Assembly: GCF_927797785.1 (NCBI RefSeq)
Contig: NZ_CAKMLL010000030.1
Coordinates: 1 to 64,000 of the forward strand
Length of the DNA stretch: 64,000 nt
Origin: Candidatus Nitrotoga sp. BS
GTDB taxonomy: Bacteria > Pseudomonadota > Gammaproteobacteria > Burkholderiales > Gallionellaceae
Direction: 5' to 3'
Shown here one piece after another: positions 58,145 to 64,000 of this stretch; positions within the stretch are counted from its first letter, which is position 1; each line of letters begins with the position of its first letter. The position numbers were made by a program, and so were the translations under genes. The notes beneath the pieces are model-generated. The model worked only from the letters and a program-made list of their open reading frames with translations. It was not told the origin of the DNA and searched no databases.

Positions 58145-59455
58145 TCATGGTGAACGAGTAGTTGCCAATGCACTATTCGTTTGCGTTTCTTCTTTTAATA
58201 TATTTAATTCTCTGGCCGACTGAGCTTGCTCTTTCAATAAAATTACTTTAGTCAGTACAATAATCATCAGCAGGTGGTAATAGAGATCGAAATTGGACAG
58301 CCCTAGAAAGGCTCCGGACACCGCAAAGCCAACCATACTTACTTGCCCCATTGCGGCTAAATCTACTGCCCATTTTTTGTCAGGATCGCGTTGTGCGTGT
58401 TTTATTACCCAGGAACCGGTTTGCCACGTCAAGATAGCAAGCAATAACCACAGCCCAAGCCCGATAAATCCATGCTCACCTAGCACTTCAAAATATACAC
58501 TATGTACATCGTGGACACTGGACGGGTCAGGCGCGTACTGATGGAATGTGCGATACTGGAACATTTCAAACCCACCACCAGTAACGCGATCCTTAGCTAC
58601 ATTCCATGCTGTCCACCAGGCGTTTATCCGACCTTGCGCTGATTGATCTTGCTCGTATGTTTTAATGGTTGACATGCGGTCATACCACTCTTGCGGCATA
58701 ACCAGAGCCACAATACCGATGGCGGCGGTAAGCATAACGCTGGTGAAAAATTTATTCCGGCTTTTTATCCAGAAGATAAAGCCCATTACCGCCGCGCCCA
58801 CCAGCGCACCTCGTGATTGTGAGCCGATTGTCGATATTATGGTTAGTATCATAGCCGCTCCCAGTCCTTGGTGCAGCCACTTGCGTGTTTCATGCAATTG
58901 TAAATAGCGTATTAAAGGGATAGTCATTAACAAAGCCAAAGCGATTTCATTGTTACCGGCTATGAATGTCCCTGGCGGTCCCTGGACACGAAATGCACCT
59001 CCTTTCAGTATTGTGAAAATCCCGCCTTTCACGCCATAAAAACCAAGTGACAGTGCAATGATCCAAATTAGTCCATGCAACCGTTGGCGATTGGTTATTA
59101 CTAGCGGGGTAAGAAAAATCATGATTTGAATTTTGATAACTTTCAGCAATTGCTCCGTGGCCAGATTGTAGAAAAACGCAAAATATGTGGTGACCGTCAT
59201 CCATATAATATACAAGAGTAGCACCGTCATCTCGCGTGTCCATGGCATGCTTTTCGGCTCTTTTGAAGTGAGTACGCTAACCATTGTCGTAAGTGCCACG
59301 ATATATGCAAAGGGCATGGTGGTCGCGAAACCCCAAGCCAGTCGATGGGGATTCATGTAGCTCAACCAGGAAAACAGATAAAGGCCAACATACGGGCGCG
59401 ATAAGGCCATGGGCAAGAATCCAAACACGATGGCAGTGACAATTAAATCACGCAC
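58145..59455 (-). CDS. O-antigen ligase/polymerase-like protein, exosortase A-associated type
   Basis: A 436-residue Wzy/WaaL-superfamily protein with about ten TM helices and a large periplasmic loop. It matches the putative O-glycosylation ligase family linked to exosortase A systems: the N-terminus MRDLIVTAIVFGFLPMALSR and SWLSYMNPHRLAWGF are characteristic. The loop has GPPGTFIAGNNEIALAL and DPSSVHDVHSVYFEVLGEHG. The start is the GTG at 59455 with GGAG upstream. A start at 59494 overlaps the formyltransferase gene. It likely polymerises or transfers a glycan in the periplasm. Confidence 0.87.
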   Translation of the reverse strand: MRDLIVTAIVFGFLPMALSRPYVGLYLFSWLSYMNPHRLAWGFATTMPFAYIVALTTMVSVLTSKEPKSMPWTREMTVLLLYIIWMTVTTYFAFFYNLATEQLLKVIKIQIMIFLTPLVITNRQRLHGLIWIIALSLGFYGVKGGIFTILKGGAFRVQGPPGTFIAGNNEIALALLMTIPLIRYLQLHETRKWLHQGLGAAMILTIISTIGSQSRGALVGAAVMGFIFWIKSRNKFFTSVMLTAAIGIVALVMPQEWYDRMSTIKTYEQDQSAQGRINAWWTAWNVAKDRVTGGGFEMFQYRTFHQYAPDPSSVHDVHSVYFEVLGEHGFIGLGLWLLLAILTWQTGSWVIKHAQRDPDKKWAVDLAAMGQVSMVGFAVSGAFLGLSNFDLYYHLLMIIVLTKVILLKEQAQSARELNILKEETQTNSALATTRSP

Positions 59456-59459
59456 TGAT

Positions 59460-60290
59460 TTATCTCCGTTCTTTCTCGGAGGGTGTGACGGCAAACCATG
59501 TCACACGCTTCTTTAAATGTATGTCCTTAAGTAAACCATTGTGCAAACTTTGTGCGAGCTGCTGCTCATCATGCCAGCCTCGATCCTTGACCTGATACAG
59601 CTTACCTTTGCCTGATTGTGGTGCACCCAGCGCTTCGCTTCGCGTGAGGCGGTCGATCACCTCGGCGTAGACCTCGGCGCTATCGCGCACAGCGCGCCAA
59701 AATAGGGTGAGTTCATTGTCTCCCTCATGCACTTCGGGGCAAACATGGGCGAGCAGCTTGCCGGTATCGATGCCGGCATCGATGAAGTGCAGCGTACAGC
59801 CTATTTTTTCTGGTTCGCCGTTATAGAGCGCCCAGAATGTGCAATCTGCGCCGCGGTATTCGGGCGATAAGCCGCCATGCAGATTGATGATGCCCAAAGA
59901 GCCGCGCGTAAGCAGCGCCCCTTTTATGAGTGAGGTGCCGAAAACTGCAATTACATCGGGCCGAAGCCTATCGGCAAGTTCGATTACGCTCGGATGATTA
60001 ATATGCGGCACCTCGGTGACCAATTCGGGTCTATCGAGTCGCGGTTCGGCATCACCAAAGAAAAACTTGCCTTCACCCCCGTCAGCATAACGTTTACGAT
60101 CGCGTAGCCAGCGCCACACTTTGCGCCACAGGTTATCCGGACGCAGCAGCTTGAGTATTTTTTTATACGTCCAGTGGCTGCCTGCTTCCTGAACGATAGC
60201 GACTACCTGCGCGGAACCACACAGCCGGTTCGCGACATAAAGATGCCGAGGTGCGCGGCCGCATAGCACCATGACAGAAAGATCAGCCAT
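59460..60290 (-). CDS. Formyltransferase-fold protein, glycan cluster
   Basis: A 276-residue protein with the formyl-THF-dependent transferase fold: VIAVFGTSLIKGALLTRG, then IINLHGGLSPEYRGADCTFWAL with the Asn-His pair and HFIDAGIDTGKLLA with the catalytic Asp. Such enzymes N-formylate amino sugars (like VioF) or related amines, so it may act on an amino-sugar nucleotide. The start at 60290 has AGGAG upstream; its first bases overlap the toroid gene stop. It abuts the ligase gene. Confidence 0.85.
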   Translation of the reverse strand: MADLSVMVLCGRAPRHLYVANRLCGSAQVVAIVQEAGSHWTYKKILKLLRPDNLWRKVWRWLRDRKRYADGGEGKFFFGDAEPRLDRPELVTEVPHINHPSVIELADRLRPDVIAVFGTSLIKGALLTRGSLGIINLHGGLSPEYRGADCTFWALYNGEPEKIGCTLHFIDAGIDTGKLLAHVCPEVHEGDNELTLFWRAVRDSAEVYAEVIDRLTRSEALGAPQSGKGKLYQVKDRGWHDEQQLAQSLHNGLLKDIHLKKRVTWFAVTPSEKERR

Positions 60291-61506
60291 GGAGACTTTC
60301 TCCTGACTTGGCAATTCGCGTAGCGACGGGCGGAATCGCACAATTTTGCATATCCATCATCAGCGCATCGGCAAAAAATTTTGCTGCCCAGTTTGGATAT
60401 TCAAAACGGGAGTAGTCGCCCCAGATTGGGAAGGAGCCAGCGATACCCCCCCGTACCGCTTCATCAGCATCACCAAGACGTTGCGTGCGTTTTACATAGC
60501 CGATTGCACGACGCGCATTCTCGTGAAATTCCGGTGCGCCACCACCTTGCGCCAAACGTGTCCAATTGAGGCTCATTTGCGCTATGCCAGTGAGACAGCT
60601 GTAGTTTGCACGTGATATCCAATTATCCGTATAAGTGCCGGCTAACCAGCCGTCGGCACGCTGCACTCGCGCCATGCCGCGAGCAGCGACAAGTGCAGCT
60701 GCAAGGTAACGTTCATCGTCCAGCAATACCCCGCTTTCCAAAAATCCGCGGATTGCGTAAGCGATGGTATGAGTAAACGGTGCTTTGTCCGGAGAAAAGG
60801 CGTTGGTGCGAAACCATCCGGAAGTTGTTTGCTGGGTGAGTGCCCAATCAAGGTTGCGACGCGCCGCTTGGGTTAGTTCGGACTCGTTCGCGATCAGGCC
60901 TGTGGATACAAGCGCCCAAGTGCCCCGGGTGTTGTATACGTGCGGCACATTATTGTGTTCAAAGCGATACCAGCAGCCATCGGCATCTTGCTGACGCACC
61001 AGCCATAAACCGGCTCTGACCGCTGCTTCCAAGCACTCCTTACGTCCCAGTTGCAAATATCCAGCGAGCATGCCATGCATGATCTGACCGGTATTGAAGA
61101 TAACGGGACGGCTACCCACTTCGCCGAAGTGGCCGGGGAATGCACCATCACTCTGCTGTATGGAAAGTTCCCAGTCGATCATGCGCTGAGCGCGTTGCTT
61201 TAGATCAGGTCGTTCCAACAACTTGCCCGCCGCGAGGAAGGATTCGATGATGTAGCCGGTCGTTTCCGGATAGCTTGGCAGCCAGCCGTCCTCAAAGCTC
61301 CATCCCGCCGAAACACCGCCTGCGTCGGGGTGACCGTCCCTGATATCCTGGGCACGACTCAACCAGTCAATCACGCTTGCGAGATGAGTCGCATGGTCGA
61401 ATTCTGGCTGAGCCGGAGCAGAAAGATCATTAAGAATAAGGCGCATATGTCGTGGCCGCCAAGGACGGTAGCGGAAAGGCAGTGCAAGCAAATTGGCAAG
61501 ACTCAT
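60283..61506 (-). CDS. Alpha/alpha-toroid protein of unknown function
   Basis: A 407-residue protein whose repeats of W/Y-rich helical hairpins (GYIIESFLAAGKLLERPDL, MIDWELSIQQSDGAFPGHFG, AARRNLDWALTQQTTSGWF) indicate a six-hairpin glycosidase or terpenoid-cyclase-like toroid. No signal peptide is seen. It sits between the CapK-like and formyltransferase genes, so it probably acts in the same glycan pathway, maybe as a lyase or epimerase, but catalytic residues cannot be named. It is 15 bases after the CapK-like stop. Confidence 0.72.
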   Translation of the reverse strand: MSLANLLALPFRYRPWRPRHMRLILNDLSAPAQPEFDHATHLASVIDWLSRAQDIRDGHPDAGGVSAGWSFEDGWLPSYPETTGYIIESFLAAGKLLERPDLKQRAQRMIDWELSIQQSDGAFPGHFGEVGSRPVIFNTGQIMHGMLAGYLQLGRKECLEAAVRAGLWLVRQQDADGCWYRFEHNNVPHVYNTRGTWALVSTGLIANESELTQAARRNLDWALTQQTTSGWFRTNAFSPDKAPFTHTIAYAIRGFLESGVLLDDERYLAAALVAARGMARVQRADGWLAGTYTDNWISRANYSCLTGIAQMSLNWTRLAQGGGAPEFHENARRAIGYVKRTQRLGDADEAVRGGIAGSFPIWGDYSRFEYPNWAAKFFADALMMDMQNCAIPPVATRIAKSGESLHG

Positions 61507-61521
61507 GTTACTCGTTTCCTG

Positions 61522-62943
61522 TTAAATTTTTTTCGGGTGCATGGTGGACGATGGTTCTCGGAGTGCGTTATTTAGTCCCGATTGCAGTGGCACATGACTC
61601 ACCACATAGCGGTATTTGCCTGAGGCTTCGGGTGGAATCGAGTCCACAAAGCGTAGTTCGATCCGCACATCGTTGCCGAGTCGAGCTTGAATTCCGCTCA
61701 CGGACTTGTCGCGAGATTGATCGGTCCAGTCAGGGTTTCGTACTAGCAGAATCTCTACGTCCTGAATACCGTGCTGGATGAATTTAAACTCGTCGATACC
61801 TTCCGTAGCACGTAGCACATAGATTACCGCAAGCGCATGCATGATTGTGCCGTCGGAGCGCACCACGAAATCTGTGGTACGGCCCATCACTTCTCCGATC
61901 ACGTGCAGTCCTCGTCCTGATTTGCAGTTGTCGTTGGCGTAGCGTACCACGTCGCCAGTGCGGTATCGAATGAAGGGTTGTGCGTGGGAACAGAGTCCGG
62001 TCATGATTGCTTCGCCGGATTCGCCGGGCGCGACCGGATTGCCTTGTTCATCGAGGATTTCGAGGATGATGCTCTCACTCATCAGCAGTATCTGGCCGTC
62101 CGGGGTTTCATGGGCGGTGAAACCAATATCGCGGCTACCAAATTCATTGGCGGCAGGCACGCCGAAAACTTCTTCGATCAGCTTGCGTTGGTGCGGATAA
62201 AGTGGTTCGCCGGTGGTACACACCACCTTGAGCGAGGAAAGCTTGAGCTTGATGCCGCGTTCCCCGGCGTGTGCCGCCAGCAGAGCCAAACTGCTGGCAT
62301 AGCCGTAAATGCATTTGGGCTGAAACTCGTGAATGGCTTTGATGTAGGCGTCCATGTTGGTCGCTGACATGTCGAAAGCATTCAGAACCAGCTGATTGAG
62401 CAGTCGGTCTCGCAGCGCTTTGATACGACCGGTTTTGTTCAGTTCGACCGGGGCGCCCCAGAGATAGACCTCCCGGTCACCCACCTCGACGCCCCACCAG
62501 CGCCTGGCGCGTATGCGACCGGCGGCATCGGAGGCTTGGCGCAAACGCCCATAGTGAAAAATCAGCGGCTGGCCGCTGGAGCCGCCAGTATTGTATTTGA
62601 AGGCTCCGCCGGGAATGTCGTGCCAAACTAGCTGTTCAATGTTGCGGGTGGCATCCTGCTTGGTCATGGTGGGTAAGCGACGCAGTGCTTCCAAGGTGAG
62701 CGGCGTGCTACATTGTGGTTCCAAGCCAGCGGAGCGAATGTTCTCGGCATGCCATGGGCTGTGCTGTTCTGCCGACTGGAGCAGCAGCTTGAGCTTGTGC
62801 ATCTGCAAGTGCTCGACCTCTGCACGAGACATCCATTGGCTCTTATCCAATTCTTTCAGGTAGCCGAAGGTGGGGCGCTGCATCAGCCGTTCATGCAGAG
62901 GGAACAGAGTATGCGCCACCAACCGGTTATAGAGATCGGCCAT
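61522..62943 (-). CDS. CapK/phenylacetate-CoA ligase-like adenylate-forming enzyme
   Basis: A 473-residue ANL-family protein. The ATP loop is YNTGGSSGQPLIF at about 117-129, GEPLYPHQRKLIEE and EFGSRDIGFTAHE mark the adenylate site, and YRTGDVVRY the hinge. CapK-like members in capsule and exosortase loci are thought to activate an acid for attachment to a sugar. It follows the GT4 gene by 2 bases. Confidence 0.87.
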   Translation of the reverse strand: MADLYNRLVAHTLFPLHERLMQRPTFGYLKELDKSQWMSRAEVEHLQMHKLKLLLQSAEQHSPWHAENIRSAGLEPQCSTPLTLEALRRLPTMTKQDATRNIEQLVWHDIPGGAFKYNTGGSSGQPLIFHYGRLRQASDAAGRIRARRWWGVEVGDREVYLWGAPVELNKTGRIKALRDRLLNQLVLNAFDMSATNMDAYIKAIHEFQPKCIYGYASSLALLAAHAGERGIKLKLSSLKVVCTTGEPLYPHQRKLIEEVFGVPAANEFGSRDIGFTAHETPDGQILLMSESIILEILDEQGNPVAPGESGEAIMTGLCSHAQPFIRYRTGDVVRYANDNCKSGRGLHVIGEVMGRTTDFVVRSDGTIMHALAVIYVLRATEGIDEFKFIQHGIQDVEILLVRNPDWTDQSRDKSVSGIQARLGNDVRIELRFVDSIPPEASGKYRYVVSHVPLQSGLNNALREPSSTMHPKKI

Positions 62944-62945
62944 GA

Positions 62946-64000
62946 TTATTTCCCATCTTGGGTAACAGTCAACATTGCCCCATCCAGTGCCATTTCGTAC
63001 GCCAAAAAAAGTTCACCCCGCACGCTTTCCCAAGCGAATCGTCGTGCATGATCTAGACCGGCTTGAACCATACGCCTTCGCAACGATTCATCACTCAACA
63101 CGCGCAACATGGCCTCGGCCATTCGCTCTGGGTCACTCGGTGGAATCAGCAGAGCGGTCTTTCCGTCTTCCACCAGAAACGGTAAACCGCCGACATTGGT
63201 GCTGACCACAGGTACACCGCTGGCCAATGCCTCCAAAACCGAAATCGGCATATTGTCTGCCAGGCTGGGGTTAAGAGCGATATCTGCATCGCGATAGAGC
63301 ATGGGCATATGCTCGTTATCAATTTGACCTGCAAACACTACAGCATTGGACACGCCCAACTCCTTTGCCATCGCTTCCAGTTTTGCGCGCTCAGGACCAG
63401 AACCAGCGATAGTCAAACGCGCATCAGGGAAAGCTTTGCGTAAAATGCTAAATGCTTTGAGTGCGGTGGAATTGTCGTACAGTAGTTCTAAATTGCGCGC
63501 TACCACGATATGTGGGGCTAAAAGGTTTTGTTTGCGTGTATGGTTAGGCATGAAGCGGCTTAAATCCACAATATTGGGCACTATGCGAGTGATAAAGCCA
63601 CGATTCGCGAATACTTTTTCCAGGAAACCGGAAGGCACTACAATTGTATTGACTCTTTTTAGTGTCGGCTGAACCCAGGCAAATGCTCGAGTGAAAAAAT
63701 CGTCTGCCTCGCCCCCCCGATAATTGACTAACACTGCTTTGCCTCGCAACTTTGCAATCCACACCGCTGGTGCCGCAAATAAGTGCCAGGACCAGCCGGA
63801 ATTGGCCATGATGTGAAATAAATCGACTCTGCCTGCAGCGCGCCATAAATTGAACAAGTACGGCAACAAGCGAAACACGGCACGCAGTCCCGTGATGCGG
63901 CCGACACAGTGTGGTCGGTAGGGTGCGTTTACCCGGACAAGCTCAACGCTTATTCCTTCTTGCTTCAGGAGTGTAGCCAGCTGCCAAGTCTGGTTGGCCA
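62946..64000 (-). CDS. GT4 glycosyltransferase, cut by the window edge
   Basis: At least 351 residues of a GT-B transferase whose N-terminus lies beyond 64000. The frame is open to the edge: upstream of the apparent start at 63878 the reading TWQLATLLKQEGISVELVRV and RITGLRAVFRLLPYLF belongs to the same protein, so 63878 is not the start. The C-terminal domain has VPNIVDLSRFMP, VVARNLELLYDNSTAL and SLADNMPISVLEALASGVP, in which the first acid of E-x7-E is Asp. It is the most upstream visible gene of this operon. Confidence 0.88.
   Translation of the reverse strand, partial: ANQTWQLATLLKQEGISVELVRVNAPYRPHCVGRITGLRAVFRLLPYLFNLWRAAGRVDLFHIMANSGWSWHLFAAPAVWIAKLRGKAVLVNYRGGEADDFFTRAFAWVQPTLKRVNTIVVPSGFLEKVFANRGFITRIVPNIVDLSRFMPNHTRKQNLLAPHIVVARNLELLYDNSTALKAFSILRKAFPDARLTIAGSGPERAKLEAMAKELGVSNAVVFAGQIDNEHMPMLYRDADIALNPSLADNMPISVLEALASGVPVVSTNVGGLPFLVEDGKTALLIPPSDPERMAEAMLRVLSDESLRRRMVQAGLDHARRFAWESVRGELFLAYEMALDGAMLTVTQDGK

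Overview
The window reads as chromosomal DNA of a betaproteobacterium. This rests on the order and type of core genes: ribF-ileS-lspA-ispH, dapC-dapD-pilU-yffB-dapE-prmB, argB followed by a pyrimidine 5'-nucleotidase, nth-DUF1841, and an exosortase-A-associated glycan block. A Nitrosomonadales or Gallionellaceae-like host is my best guess. I could not test it by database search, and no rRNA or tRNA gene was seen.

Layout. Positions 1-1,690 hold dgkA (minus strand) and about 1.1 kb of decayed DNA with a 195-bp MITE-like element. Positions 1,691-7,015 carry ribF, ileS, lspA and ispH on the plus strand. Positions 7,088-12,683 are a compact minus-strand operon for lysine/diaminopimelate synthesis (dapC, dapD, dapE) interleaved with pilU, a Spx/ArsC-like gene and prmB. 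Positions 12,843-20,743 hold plus-strand single genes: a secreted protein, an EamA transporter, tmk, a PCuAC copper chaperone, argB, a HAD nucleotidase, a type I-beta DAHP synthase and a BtuF-like cobalamin-binding protein.

Positions 20,856-49,973 form a large surface-polysaccharide locus. Its left arm (minus) has two membrane proteins, a WcaJ-type initiating phospho-sugar transferase and a GT4 glycosyltransferase. Its right arm (plus) begins with a Wzm/Wzt ABC exporter whose Wzt has a C-terminal glycan-binding domain. It continues with a tightly overlapping block: sulfotransferase, VioA-like aminotransferase, WbqC-like protein, methyltransferase, second sulfotransferase and a GT2-coiled-coil-GT4 fusion. 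Then come more glycosyltransferases, an FAD oxidoreductase, a LPG-synthase-like membrane protein, two large paralogous membrane proteins separated by a second MITE, and gmd/fcl for GDP-L-fucose. The likely product is an ABC-exported, fucose- and amino-sugar-containing, possibly sulfated and methylated glycan. The locus carries scars of rearrangement: a truncated exodeoxyribonuclease III start, a frameshifted small gene, a dead glycosyltransferase start and decayed spacers.

Positions 50,207-52,143 hold two tandem secreted beta-helix proteins (minus). Positions 52,890-54,483 hold a PduO-type cobalamin adenosyltransferase, DUF1841 and nth (minus). Positions 54,948-57,798 hold molybdenum-cofactor genes (mobB, two moaD copies, moaE, moaC, mog), including a tandem duplication that copied the end of mobB and moaD; the first moaD copy lost the C-terminal Gly-Gly. 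Positions 58,145-64,000 (minus) are a second glycan cluster, probably linked to an exosortase A system beyond the right edge: an O-antigen-ligase-like protein, a formyltransferase-fold protein, an alpha/alpha-toroid protein, a CapK/phenylacetate-CoA-ligase-like enzyme and a GT4 cut by the window end.

I saw no CRISPR array, prophage, complete insertion sequence or recognisable defence system.
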